A stretch of 64,000 bases of DNA from Mycobacterium sp. 852002-50816_SCH5313054-b (GCF_001667185.1 NZ_LZIC01000137.1:38999-102998); one strand, 5' to 3'; shown: positions 1 through 8,287, counted from the stretch's first letter. Numbers and translations are program-made. The notes: generated by a model not told the origin, from the letters alone.

Positions 1-260
1 GCGTGGGCGGCTGGCTCTACCACTCGATCGAAAGACTGATCGTGGCCCGCCGCATCAGCACGGTCCGCTCGGCGGCCCGGCCGCTGCAGCCGCTGCTGCC
101 GGTGATGGCCGCCATCATGGGCCTGACGCAGGCCGTCGTGCGGTCACTCAGCGACGTCACCGAGCTGCCGGCGCGCAGCCGGGAGCTTCCAGTGCTGCGG
201 TGGGTGGACGGCCGGGCGAATCGGCGGATCGTGGACAGCGACGACGAACTGGACGGCTGA
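1..260 (+). CDS. C-terminal part of a conserved hypothetical protein (partial)
   Basis: The reading frame is open from the window edge to a stop at 258-260, about 85 residues, so the true start probably lies outside. The visible part has a hydrophobic stretch (PLLPVMAAIMGLTQAVVRSL) and an acidic tail ending DSDDELDG. In M. tuberculosis the gene before the Rv2531c-type decarboxylase is the small hypothetical Rv2532c, and position and size would fit its C-terminus; that link is inferred from gene order. No catalytic motif is visible. Confidence 0.55.
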   Translation, partial: VGGWLYHSIERLIVARRISTVRSAARPLQPLLPVMAAIMGLTQAVVRSLSDVTELPARSRELPVLRWVDGRANRRIVDSDDELDG

Positions 261-322
261 CCCGCTGAGAACACTGGCGTGAAACGGTACTGCGGTGGCC
301 GGAGCGGGGCCACAATGGCCAG

Positions 323-3166
323 ATGGATCGAGACAGCGCCCGCCCGCGCCGGCTTCGTGTGTCGGCGCTGGCCGCCGTGGCCAACCCGTCGCACACGCGC
401 CTGGACACCTGGAACCTGCTCGACGACGCGTGCCGGCACCTCGCCGAAGTGGACCTCGCCGGCCTGGACAAGACGCACGACATGTGCCGGGTGCAGCGGC
501 TGATGAATCGGCTCGCCGCCTACGAGCGGTACTGGCTGTACCCCGGCGCGGCGAACCTGGCGACCTTCCGCGCCCACCTCGACTCGCTGTCGACGGTGCG
601 GCTCGCCGAGGAGGTGTCGCTGGCCGTGCGACTGTTGAGCGAATACGGAGACCGCGCAGGGCTTTTCGACACCTCCGCGCCCCTGGCCGAGCAGGAGCTG
701 GTGGCCCAGGCCAAGCAGCAGCAGTTCTACACGGTGCTGCTCGCCGACGACGCCCCGGCGACGGCGCCCGACAGCCTGGCCGAGTGCCTGCGGGCGTTGC
801 GCCGACCGTCCGACAACGTGCAGTACGAGCTGCTCGTGGTGGGAAGCATCGAGGACGCGATCACCGCGGTCGCGCTGAACGGGGAGATCCAGGCCGCGAT
901 CATCCGCCACGACCTGCCGCTGCGGTCCCGCGACCGGGTGCCGTTGATGAACACCCTGCTCGGCCCGGCCGGCGACGACGTGGTGGTGCGAGACACCCAG
1001 GACTGGGTCGAATGCGCCGAATGGATCCGGGAGCTGCGGCCACACATCGACCTCTACCTGCTCACCGACGAGTCGATCGCCGCGGAGACCGAGGACGAAC
1101 CCGACGTCTACGACCGCACGTTCTACCGGCTCAACGACGTCACCGACCTGAACAGCACCATCCTCGGGGGCCTGCGAAACCGTTTCAGCACACCGTTTTT
1201 CGACGCCCTGTGCGCGTACGCCGCGGCCCCGGTCGGCCAATTCCACGCGCTGCCCGTCGCGCGCGGCGCCAGCATCTTCAATTCCAAGACCCTGCAGGAC
1301 ATGGGGGAGTTCTACGGCCGCAACATCTTCATGGCCGAGACCTCCACCACGTCCGGGGGATTGGACTCGCTGCTGGACCCGCACGGCAACATCAAGGCGG
1401 CGATGGACAAGGCGGCCGTGACGTGGAACTCCAACCACACCTATTTCGTGACCAACGGCACCTCGACCGCCAACAAGATCGTCGTGCAGGCGCTCACGCG
1501 CCCCGGCGACATCGTGCTGATCGACCGCAACTGCCACAAGTCGCACCACTACGGCCTGGTGCTCGCCGGGGCCTACCCGCTGTACCTGGACGCCTATCCG
1601 CTGCCCGAGTACGCGATCTACGGGGCCGTGTCGCTGCACACGATCAAGCAGGCGCTGCTCGACCTGGAGGCCGCCGGCCAGCTGCATCGGGTGCGCATGC
1701 TGCTGCTCACCAACTGCACCTTCGACGGCGTCGTCTACAACCCCCGCCGCGTGATGGAGGAGGTGCTGGCGATCAAGCCCGACATCTGCTTCTTGTGGGA
1801 CGAGGCGTGGTACGCGTTCGCCACCGCGGTGCCGTGGGCCCGGCAGCGGACCGCGATGATCTCCGCCGAACGGCTCGAGCAGATGCTGGCGTCACCGGAA
1901 TACGCTGGCCAATACCGGGATTGGGCCGCGGAGATGGAGGGGGTGGACCGATCCGAGTGGGTGCAGCGCCGGCTGCTGCCCGACCCCGCCCGGGCGCGGG
2001 TGCGCGTGTACGCCACGCACTCCACGCACAAGTCGCTGTCGGCGTTCCGGCAGGCGTCGATGGTCCACGTCCGCGACCAGGATTTCAAGGCGCTGACCCG
2101 CGACGCGTTCGCCGAGGCGTTTTTGACCCACACCTCGACGTCGCCGAATCAGCAGCTGCTGGCGTCGCTGGACCTGGCGCGCCGGCAGGTCGACATCGAA
2201 GGCTTCGAGCTGGTCCGCAACGTCTACAACATGTCGCTGGTCTTTCGGCACCGGGTCCGCAAGGACCGGTTGATCGGCAAGTGGTTCCGCATCCTCGACG
2301 AGTCCGACCTGGTGCCCGACGAATTCCGGGCGTCGTCGGTCAGCTCCTACCGACAGGTCAGGCAGGGCGCGCTGGCCGAGTGGAACGAGGCGTGGCGCTC
2401 CGATCAGTTCGTGCTCGACGCGACGCGGGTCACCCTGTTCATCGGCAAGACCGGCATGAACGGCTACGACTTCCGCGAGAAGATCCTGATGGACCGCTTC
2501 GGTATCCAGATCAACAAGACTTCGATCAACAGCGTGCTGCTGATCTTCACCATCGGGGTCACCTGGTCGAGCGTGCACTACCTGCTCGACGTGCTGCGGC
2601 GGATCGCGACCGACTTCGAGCGCAGCGAGAGCATCGGCGGCAAGGAGGACCGCGCCCTGCAGCAGCGCCGGGTGGAGGAAATCACCGAGGACCTGCCGCA
2701 CCTGCCCGACTTCAGCGAATTCGACGTCGCCTTCCGCCCCGTGGACGCGTGCACGTTCGGCGACATGCGCTCGGCGTTCTACGCCGGGTACGAGGAGTCG
2801 GACCGCGAGCACGTCCTGATCGGCATGGCGGGACGGCGGCTGGCCGAGGGCAAGACGCTGGTGTCCACCACCTTCGTGGTGCCCTACCCGCCGGGCTTCC
2901 CGGTGCTGGTCCCGGGCCAGGTGGTGTCCAAGGAGATCGTCTACTTCCTCGCGCAGCTGGACGTCAAGGAAATCCACGGTTACAACCCCGATCTCGGGCT
3001 GTCGGTGTTCACCGACGCGGCGCTGGCCCGCATGGAGGCGCAGCGCAACGCGGCGACGGCCGCGGTGGGTTCGGCGTTCCCGGCCTTCGAGCTGCCCCCG
3101 AACGGCCCCGCGGCCTCGGCGCGCAACGGCGGCAGCGTCGCGCAGCCGGTGAACGAACGCGCCTGA
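323..3166 (+). CDS. Orn/Lys/Arg decarboxylase family protein (Rv2531c type)
   Basis: This is a PLP-dependent fold-type I decarboxylase of 947 residues, the length I remember for Rv2531c. An N-terminal regulator-like (wing) domain comes first, then the catalytic domain with THSTHKS, whose Lys570 should form the Schiff base with PLP. The DEAW motif near residues 493-496 fits the cofactor-binding Asp, and a C-terminal Orn/Lys/Arg decarboxylase domain follows. The substrate (ornithine, lysine or arginine) cannot be read from the sequence. The ATG at 323 gives an N-terminus (MDRDSARPRRLRVSAL) resembling the remembered ortholog. No good Shine-Dalgarno is seen. It is cytosolic and appears to be transcribed alone. 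Confidence 0.9.
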   Translation: MDRDSARPRRLRVSALAAVANPSHTRLDTWNLLDDACRHLAEVDLAGLDKTHDMCRVQRLMNRLAAYERYWLYPGAANLATFRAHLDSLSTVRLAEEVSLAVRLLSEYGDRAGLFDTSAPLAEQELVAQAKQQQFYTVLLADDAPATAPDSLAECLRALRRPSDNVQYELLVVGSIEDAITAVALNGEIQAAIIRHDLPLRSRDRVPLMNTLLGPAGDDVVVRDTQDWVECAEWIRELRPHIDLYLLTDESIAAETEDEPDVYDRTFYRLNDVTDLNSTILGGLRNRFSTPFFDALCAYAAAPVGQFHALPVARGASIFNSKTLQDMGEFYGRNIFMAETSTTSGGLDSLLDPHGNIKAAMDKAAVTWNSNHTYFVTNGTSTANKIVVQALTRPGDIVLIDRNCHKSHHYGLVLAGAYPLYLDAYPLPEYAIYGAVSLHTIKQALLDLEAAGQLHRVRMLLLTNCTFDGVVYNPRRVMEEVLAIKPDICFLWDEAWYAFATAVPWARQRTAMISAERLEQMLASPEYAGQYRDWAAEMEGVDRSEWVQRRLLPDPARARVRVYATHSTHKSLSAFRQASMVHVRDQDFKALTRDAFAEAFLTHTSTSPNQQLLASLDLARRQVDIEGFELVRNVYNMSLVFRHRVRKDRLIGKWFRILDESDLVPDEFRASSVSSYRQVRQGALAEWNEAWRSDQFVLDATRVTLFIGKTGMNGYDFREKILMDRFGIQINKTSINSVLLIFTIGVTWSSVHYLLDVLRRIATDFERSESIGGKEDRALQQRRVEEITEDLPHLPDFSEFDVAFRPVDACTFGDMRSAFYAGYEESDREHVLIGMAGRRLAEGKTLVSTTFVVPYPPGFPVLVPGQVVSKEIVYFLAQLDVKEIHGYNPDLGLSVFTDAALARMEAQRNAATAAVGSAFPAFELPPNGPAASARNGGSVAQPVNERA

Positions 3167-3172
3167 GCGGCG

Positions 3173-3379
3173 CTATCCGGCGACGGCCGGCCAGTCCGAC
3201 AGGCCCTGCCGGATTCCCCGCGCGATCGCGTCCTTTCGGGCGGGGCTGCCGGTCGGAGCCGCCTGTTGGCAGCTGCAGCTGAGGGTGCTGAACGCGCCCG
3301 GATCGGCGCCCGCCGGTGCCGACCCGGCGACGCCGAAGCCGAGTGCAATGGCGAGGCCGGCCAGCATTTTGGTGGTCAA
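3173..3379 (-). CDS. Small secreted protein with Cys pair; start codon unusual
   Basis: The product is a short exported protein: a positive n-region, the hydrophobic core MLAGLAIALGFGVAGSAPAGA, then a mature part of about 45 residues with LSCSCQQ. No ATG or GTG start is well placed. TTG at 3379 keeps a lysine before the core (68 residues); ATG at 3367 leaves no charged n-region. The only strong Shine-Dalgarno (GGAGG, 3402-3406) lies 7 nt before an in-frame ATA at 3394, which would give a 73-residue protein starting (M)PKPRLTTK. The gene sits 7-20 bp after the stop of the 117-residue gene on the same strand. I do not recognise the family. Confidence 0.6.
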   Translation of the reverse strand: MTTKMLAGLAIALGFGVAGSAPAGADPGAFSTLSCSCQQAAPTGSPARKDAIARGIRQGLSDWPAVAG

Positions 3380-3386
3380 GCGCGGC

Positions 3387-3740
3387 TTAGGTATGACGAC
3401 CCCTCCTTCGGGCGACCTCGTCGCTGCGCCGCGCCGCCCTGCGCGTCGTGAGATGGGCCGCATCGCCTGCGGCGATCACTTCCGGCCCCGCGGGCTTGGG
3501 AGTGACGTCGACGACCCTCTCGTCGGGTTGATGAAGGCTGCTGATCAGCAGCGCGTGACAGTTATCGGCGCCATCCCGGTGGCGGGCGTAGAGATAACTG
3601 CCGGAGACGCGCTGGTCAATGTGCGCGGGCGCCACGTAGAGCGCGGCGTTCTCCATCCAGCCCATGGTGGAATCCTCGACAGCGATGGGCATTCCGCCCG
3701 GAAGGTGGGCGAGCGCCCGGCGCAATTCCTCGACATTCAT
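3387..3740 (-). CDS. Hypothetical protein, 117 residues
   Basis: This is a soluble, unrecognised protein. The first 80 residues look folded (MNVEELRRALAHLPGGMPIAV, then SGSYLYARHRDGADNCHALL), while the last 30 are Arg/Ala-rich and may be disordered. No signal peptide or membrane segment is seen. A weak -10-like TAGGCT lies 9 nt before the ATG, and no Shine-Dalgarno is visible. It is directly followed by the small secreted gene on the same strand, suggesting a two-gene unit, and it is divergent from the sensor kinase, whose direct repeats begin 26 bp upstream of this gene's start. Confidence 0.6.
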   Translation of the reverse strand: MNVEELRRALAHLPGGMPIAVEDSTMGWMENAALYVAPAHIDQRVSGSYLYARHRDGADNCHALLISSLHQPDERVVDVTPKPAGPEVIAAGDAAHLTTRRAARRSDEVARRRGRHT

Positions 3741-3765
3741 TGCAATGCCAGCCTACGAGCGGGTC

Positions 3766-3794
3766 GCTGAGAAGCCGCTGAGAAGCATGCTGAA
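3766..3794 (+). promoter_or_regulatory. Direct repeats upstream of the sensor kinase (candidate OmpR-type operator)
   Basis: GCTGAGAAG occurs at 3766-3774 and again at 3777-3785, an exact 11-bp step, with a weaker third copy GCTGAA from 3789. One helical turn between direct repeats is typical of OmpR/PhoB-family sites. Matching pairs lie at 6496-6515 and 8121-8138. Confidence 0.6.
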
Positions 3795-3838
3795 CTGGAG
3801 TGTTTCCAGCCGCCGCGCGGCATACCAGAATCGCAGAT

Positions 3839-5209
3839 GTGCGGGTGTCTGCCGTCTTCAACATGGGTATCTCCGCCCGCTCGGCCGCGGTCGCCGCGGT
3901 CGTCGTATCGGTGGCCCTCGCTTTTGCCGGCGCGGGCCTCGAGGCGATCCTGTACCGGTCGTTGTTGGCCGGTGTGGACGATGCCGCCGCCGGCAGGGTG
4001 CGCAACATCGCGGAGGCGCTGCAGTCCGAGCCGATCAACGATCTCGAGAGCGACCTTTTCTCGGTCGACCAGCGCGTGGTCGCAGTCCAATTGATCGCCC
4101 CGGATGGCAAGGTGATCCGGCGGTCGGGGTCCGCGCCCGAAAGACCATTGATCCCCATGACCCAGTTCGGCCCCAACCTGCGCCGCGGCATGCCCGACGA
4201 CGCGGTGCCGGGCGACGACATGCGTGTCAGCGGACAACGGGTCGCAACTCGGTACGGCGATTACACGGTGCTCGTCGGAGGCGGCAGCGAAGCCGTCGAG
4301 GCGACTGCGCGGACCGTCGCGCTGCTGTTGGCCTGCGGGGCCCCGATCATCATCGCGGTGGCGGGGGCCGCAAGCTACTGGCTGGTCCGCCGGTCGCTGC
4401 AATCCGTGGACGCGATCCGCAGCAGGGTGGCCGAAATTTCCACATCCGACCTGGCGGAACGGGTGCCCGTACCCGCCAGCCGTGACGCGATTTCGGCTCT
4501 GGCGGTCACGATGAACGAAATGCTGGCGCGCCTGGAGGCGGGCCACCGAGCCCAGCAACGGTTCCTAGGCGACGCCTCTCACGAACTGCGCAGCCCGCTG
4601 GCCACCATCATCTCCGGGTTGGAGGTCGCCGAGGCTCACCCCGAGCTCCTCAATGCCGAATTGGCGGTCAACACCCTGCTTCCCGAGGCGCACCGCATGC
4701 GCACGCTCATCGAGGATTTGTTTCTGCTGGCCCGCGCCGACGAGCGAAACCTGGTGCGGCACAAGGAAGCGCTGGCCCTCGACGACATTGCCGAAGCCGA
4801 AGCCGACCGCGCGCGGCGCGAAGCACGATGCGCGGTCGACACCGACATCCGGCCGGCGCGTCTGACCGGTGACCCGGCGGCCATGTCCCGGATGATCCGC
4901 AACGTCCTGGATAACGCTGTCCGCCATGCGAACTCGCGCGTCGCCATCGAAGTGGGCAACCGACACGAAACGGCCATCCTCACCATCAGTGACGACGGCC
5001 CGGGCATCCCCCCGGCCGAACGGAGCCGGGTATTCGAACGCTTCGTGCGCCTGGATCCCGACCGCTCCCGCAGCGGAGGGGGAGCCGGCCTGGGCCTGGC
5101 GATCGTCGCCGAAATCGTCACCGCTCACGGCGGCACGGTCACCATCGACGACCGGCCCGGTGGCGGAACCACGGTGATCGTGGCATTCCCGTTGCACGCG
5201 AACCGCTGA
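3839..5209 (+). CDS. Two-component sensor histidine kinase
   Basis: This membrane kinase should phosphorylate the OmpR-type regulator encoded at 6539-7207. In order it has TM1 (about residues 12-35), an extracytoplasmic sensor of about 120 residues, TM2 (about 160-184), HAMP, then HisKA with phospho-acceptor His248 in DASHELRSP. The ATPase has N-box NVLDNAVRHA, G1 DDGPGIP and G2 GAGLGLAIV. GTG 3839 is chosen because CAGAAT (3826-3831) lies 7 nt before it, the leaderless geometry common in this window, and because the direct repeats end at 3794; ATG 3863 is the alternative. It is convergent with the COG4705 gene (12-bp gap), an unusual layout for a kinase and its regulator. Confidence 0.85.
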   Translation: MRVSAVFNMGISARSAAVAAVVVSVALAFAGAGLEAILYRSLLAGVDDAAAGRVRNIAEALQSEPINDLESDLFSVDQRVVAVQLIAPDGKVIRRSGSAPERPLIPMTQFGPNLRRGMPDDAVPGDDMRVSGQRVATRYGDYTVLVGGGSEAVEATARTVALLLACGAPIIIAVAGAASYWLVRRSLQSVDAIRSRVAEISTSDLAERVPVPASRDAISALAVTMNEMLARLEAGHRAQQRFLGDASHELRSPLATIISGLEVAEAHPELLNAELAVNTLLPEAHRMRTLIEDLFLLARADERNLVRHKEALALDDIAEAEADRARREARCAVDTDIRPARLTGDPAAMSRMIRNVLDNAVRHANSRVAIEVGNRHETAILTISDDGPGIPPAERSRVFERFVRLDPDRSRSGGGAGLGLAIVAEIVTAHGGTVTIDDRPGGGTTVIVAFPLHANR

Positions 5210-5221
5210 CAGGGCCGTCAG

Positions 5222-6472
5222 CTAAAGGGTGGCCAGCAGCGCGTTCAAGGACTGGGCCTCCGTCGCCGGGTCGGGATGGCGCGCCCGCACGGCCTTCAGG
5301 GCGGAGTCGATTTGACCGTCAATGACCTTCCAGGCGTTCGGGTCCATCGGCCGCAGGGTGGATTCGTCGTCGTCCCAGGCGTGTTCGAGGTCGGTGATGC
5401 GTGCCTTGGCGCCGCTTTGATCGCCGGCCCGCACCTTGTCCAGCGTGGCCTGCGCGATGGCGCGGAACTTCGCGGCCTCGGCCGGCGGGAAGTGCGCGGT
5501 GAGTCGGCCCGGGGCCGCCGCCACGGGTGGCGGCGTCGGGCCGGTCTCCTCCTCGCCTGCCGCGACGGAGTGCGGCCGAGTGGCCGACCAGGTAAGAAGC
5601 GCGGCCGCGGCCCCGGCGACGACGACGTAGTAGCCGAGCATGACCCGTTCGCGCGCCGGATTCGATGTGGCGACCCGCGACCGACCCCGCCCCCGCCGTT
5701 CCATGACGTCGGCGCGGGTGACGGTGAGGTAGGCGACGGTGGCCAGGATCGCGATCAGGAAGATCGCGCTGGTGGCGCCGGTCCCGAGTCCGAGCCCATG
5801 ACGGGCGCGCGGGGACGCGAGCCAGTCACCGAGATTCGCGCCCAGCGGCCGGGTCAAGATGTAGGCGAGCCAGAAAGACAGCACGGCGTCGGCGCCCATC
5901 CGCCACCCGATCGCGATGGCCACGATCATCCCGGCCGGCAGCAGCACCGAGACACCCGGCCCCCACCCGGTCACCTGCAGCGTGTAATCGCCGGCGGCGG
6001 TGCCGAGCGCGAAAGTGACCAGCACCGCCAGCCAATAGAACAACTCCCTGGGCAGGGTCACGATGCTGTGGATCGACAGGGTGCGCTCCCGCGCGAACCA
6101 CACACCGAAGACAACCGCCAAAGCGAGGGCGAACAGGCTCGTGCTCAGCGCCAGAGGAACACCCAGTTCATCCGTGAGGATGTCGGTGTAGAGGGTCCCG
6201 GTGACGCTGAAGACGACCACGCTCAGCCAGTACACGAACGCCACATAGCGGTTCAGGCGCAACTGCCACACCATGACCGCGGCCAGCACCACAGTGAAGA
6301 TCAGCGCGGTCCGGTGCAGGCCAACGCCCATCGTGACGTTGATCCAGTCCGCGAAGCTCTCGCCGACCGTGGTGCACAGGATCTTGATCATCCAGAACCA
6401 CACCGTCACCGCGGGCACTTTGCTCAGCGCCAGTCGCGTTTTACTCACCTCAGATCGGGTTGCCTCAGTCAC
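5222..6472 (-). CDS. COG4705 multi-pass membrane protein with C-terminal soluble domain
   Basis: The family is recognised by the repeated KVPAVT-x-WFW-x-IKIL-CTT-GE signature near the N-terminus and the RPLGA-x-GD motif in the second half. About eight membrane segments fill residues 20-250, another follows near 280-300, and a soluble tail of about 100 residues continues, Pro-rich first and then helical. The paralog at 7229-8074 lacks this tail. COG4705 proteins are often encoded beside two-component systems, but their transport function is not established. GTG 6472 is chosen because TACGGT lies 7 nt upstream. The repeats at 6496-6515 suggest control by the neighbouring regulator. Confidence 0.8.
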   Translation of the reverse strand: MTEATRSEVSKTRLALSKVPAVTVWFWMIKILCTTVGESFADWINVTMGVGLHRTALIFTVVLAAVMVWQLRLNRYVAFVYWLSVVVFSVTGTLYTDILTDELGVPLALSTSLFALALAVVFGVWFARERTLSIHSIVTLPRELFYWLAVLVTFALGTAAGDYTLQVTGWGPGVSVLLPAGMIVAIAIGWRMGADAVLSFWLAYILTRPLGANLGDWLASPRARHGLGLGTGATSAIFLIAILATVAYLTVTRADVMERRGRGRSRVATSNPARERVMLGYYVVVAGAAAALLTWSATRPHSVAAGEEETGPTPPPVAAAPGRLTAHFPPAEAAKFRAIAQATLDKVRAGDQSGAKARITDLEHAWDDDESTLRPMDPNAWKVIDGQIDSALKAVRARHPDPATEAQSLNALLATL

Positions 6473-6479
6473 GCGGCAG

Positions 6480-6485
6480 ACCGTA
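6480..6485 (-). promoter_or_regulatory. -10 element, leaderless promoter of the COG4705 gene
   Basis: TACGGT on the minus strand is separated by 7 nt from GTG 6472, so the transcript should begin at or next to the start codon. Confidence 0.5.
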
Positions 6486-6495
6486 CAAGACCAAC

Positions 6496-6515
6496 GCTGA
6501 GACGGCGCTGAGAAG
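6496..6515 (+). promoter_or_regulatory. Direct repeat pair (candidate operator)
   Basis: GCTGAGACG (6496-6504) and GCTGAGAAG (6507-6515) start 11 bp apart. They lie between the regulator stop and the COG4705 start, just upstream of that gene's -10 element, where an activator would contact RNA polymerase. Confidence 0.6.
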
Positions 6516-6538
6516 ACGTGCGGTGCCGCGGCTTGGTC

Positions 6539-7207
6539 TCAGCCCAGTAACCGGTAGCCGACGCCCCGGACCGTCTCAATGGTGTTGGTGTCGAAGGGAA
6601 CGTCGATCTTGCGACGCACGTAGCCCACGTAGACCTCCACGACGTTGTCGGGGCCCTCATGGTGCGCATCCCACACGTTGCGCAGGATCTCGGCCTTCGT
6701 CACCACGATCCCTTTGTTGCGCATGAGAAACTCCAGCAGCCCGTACTCGCGGGGGGTCAGGGCGATCGCGGTCGAACCGCGGTGGACCGTGTGCCGGGCG
6801 GGATCGAGTGAGAGCGACCCGGCGGTCAACACCACGGGCCGCTCGGGCGCGCCGCGACGCACCAACGCGCGCAGGCGCGCAAGGAGCACCCGGAACGAAA
6901 ACGGTTTGGTCAGGTAGTCATCCGCTCCCAAATCGAACGCATCGATCTCGTCGTACTCACCGTCCTTGGCGGTCAGCATGAGCACCGGCGTCCAGACGTT
7001 CTGCGCCCGCATTCGACGCAGCACCTCATATCCGCTGTGGCCGGGAAGCATGATGTCGAGAACCACGACGTCGAAGCTGTGCGTGGTCGCCTCGTGCAGT
7101 CCCTCGACGCCGGTGCCGACGGCCGACACCACGAAGCCCTCGGCCTTCAGCCCCATTGAAAGCGTCGCCGACAGGCGTGGCTCGTCCTCGACGAGCAGGA
7201 CCCTCAC
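6539..7207 (-). CDS. OmpR/PhoB-family response regulator
   Basis: A 222-residue transcription factor. The receiver domain (1-115) has Asp8, the phosphorylated Asp51 in VVLDIML, Thr79 and Lys101 in LTKPF. The winged-helix DNA-binding domain (about 128-222) has LTPREYGLLEFL and the C-terminal ETVRGVGYRL. It lies between two COG4705 genes on the same strand, 21 bp after the upstream one, so it is probably cotranscribed from the 8.1-kb promoter. Its likely targets are the 11-bp-spaced GCTGAGA repeats at three places in this locus. The partner kinase is the convergent gene at 3839-5209. Confidence 0.92.
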   Translation of the reverse strand: MRVLLVEDEPRLSATLSMGLKAEGFVVSAVGTGVEGLHEATTHSFDVVVLDIMLPGHSGYEVLRRMRAQNVWTPVLMLTAKDGEYDEIDAFDLGADDYLTKPFSFRVLLARLRALVRRGAPERPVVLTAGSLSLDPARHTVHRGSTAIALTPREYGLLEFLMRNKGIVVTKAEILRNVWDAHHEGPDNVVEVYVGYVRRKIDVPFDTNTIETVRGVGYRLLG

Positions 7208-7228
7208 GCTGTCACGCTACCGAACGAG

Positions 7229-8074
7229 CTATGCGGATGGATTGCCGCTGTCCTGGGCGGGCCCCCGGGCGCCGCCGCGGACTGACTGGCCTTCTGCCGC
7301 TTCGCCTTTCGTTTGGCCCGGGTGGCGTCCCGGCCGTTGCGGCAGGATAATCACCAGCGCCACGATGATCGCCGCGATGACCGCCGAGGCCAGTGGGCGG
7401 CTCAGGGCCAGCCCACCGTGGTCGACGGGCTTGTCAAGGAAGTCCCCCACGGTCGCACCCAGGGGCCTGGTCAGGATGAATGCGACCCAGAACAAGGCGA
7501 CTCGCGATATGCCGGTCCAGTAATACAGGGCCACGACCACGAGCAGGGCCGCGGTGAACACCAGCGCGCCGCGTTCGTAGCCGAATCCGCGGGTGTCGGC
7601 GAGCCAATCGCCGAGCGCGGTGCCCAGCGTCTGCGAGAACGTGATGGTCGCCCAGTAGAACGCCTCCACCTTCGGCGTCGAGACGGTGCTCACCGATACC
7701 GTCCCCTGCGACCACCGCCAAATTCCCAAGGTCGTCAACAGCAGACCCAACAGGAGAAGCGATCCGCCCGTATAGCCGATTCCCAGCGACCGGTCGGCGA
7801 AATCGGCCAGCACCGTGCCGAACGTCGTCGACGCCACGATCGTCGCCCAGTACAGGGCGGCATGAAAGCGCTTGGCCAAGATCTGCGCGACGACCAGTGC
7901 GACGAGCGTGACACCGAACAGGGTGACGCCTGCCGCGTAGCCCCAATTCAGCGTCATCGTGACGGTGTCGCCACCCGTCTCGCCCAGCGTCGTCGCCAAG
8001 ACCTTGATCACCCAAAAGCCCAGCGTGACCGCCGGCACCTTGGTCAAAGCGTGTTTCGCCCCGTCATCCATCAC
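7229..8074 (-). CDS. COG4705 membrane protein
   Basis: A 281-residue protein with about eight membrane helices, lacking the tail of its paralog at 5222-6472. The N-terminus has the same KVPAVTLGFWVIKVLATTLGE signature and there is an internal repeat (TFSQTLGTALGDW, then RPLGATVGDFLDKP) typical of the family. It is the first gene of a minus-strand unit followed by the response regulator. The start at 8074 has a modest GGAAG upstream, and the promoter region carries the direct repeats at 8121-8138. The substrate is unknown. Confidence 0.8.
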   Translation of the reverse strand: MMDDGAKHALTKVPAVTLGFWVIKVLATTLGETGGDTVTMTLNWGYAAGVTLFGVTLVALVVAQILAKRFHAALYWATIVASTTFGTVLADFADRSLGIGYTGGSLLLLGLLLTTLGIWRWSQGTVSVSTVSTPKVEAFYWATITFSQTLGTALGDWLADTRGFGYERGALVFTAALLVVVALYYWTGISRVALFWVAFILTRPLGATVGDFLDKPVDHGGLALSRPLASAVIAAIIVALVIILPQRPGRHPGQTKGEAAEGQSVRGGARGPAQDSGNPSA

Positions 8075-8109
8075 ATACCGATCTTCCGGTGTGGCTGTTG
8101 TGCCTGTCT

Positions 8110-8115
8110 ACGGTA
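8110..8115 (-). promoter_or_regulatory. -10 element upstream of the COG4705/regulator unit
   Basis: TACCGT on the minus strand lies 5 bp downstream of the direct repeats and predicts a 5' leader of roughly 30 nt. Confidence 0.4.
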
Positions 8116-8120
8116 CTCAT

Positions 8121-8138
8121 GCTGAGAAGTCGCTGAGA
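8121..8138 (+). promoter_or_regulatory. Direct repeat pair (candidate operator)
   Basis: GCTGAGAAG (8121-8129) and GCTGAGA (8132-8138) start 11 bp apart, matching the sites at 3766 and 6496. As at 6496, the repeats point away from the gene they precede. Confidence 0.6.
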
Positions 8139-8250
8139 CCGGCCACTGCGCCCGTACGGGTAACAGATCGGCCACGAAATGCCTGTGTATAACCTTTGAA
8201 TTTCGCCGTGCCCGCCGACGCGGGCGGACCATGAGGTGGAATTCCCTTAT

Positions 8251-8287
8251 ATCACCAAATCTGTTGGTGTTGAATAGATTTGATGAT
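8251..8287. repeat. AT-rich inverted repeat upstream of the MFS gene
   Basis: Arms ATCACCAAATCT (8251-8262) and AGATTTGATGAT (8276-8287) pair at 11 of 12 positions around a 13-nt loop. The loop contains TTGGTG, which can instead pair with CACCAA in the left arm. The stretch 8139-8439 holds no gene; apart from this dyad and its AT-richness I see nothing in it. It may be an operator or a terminator-like structure. Confidence 0.45.

Noticed and set aside
264..272. Single GCTGAGAAC before the decarboxylase
   Set aside because: Only one copy without an 11-bp partner, so not counted as a regulator site.
17..1687. Long minus-strand frame of 556 codons opposite the decarboxylase
   Set aside because: It is the high-GC shadow of a clearly conserved gene, rich in Val, Gly, Arg and His, with no domain pattern.
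295..3282. 995-codon plus-strand frame overlapping the decarboxylase
   Set aside because: Arg/Pro/Ala-rich frame shifted relative to the true gene; no family features.
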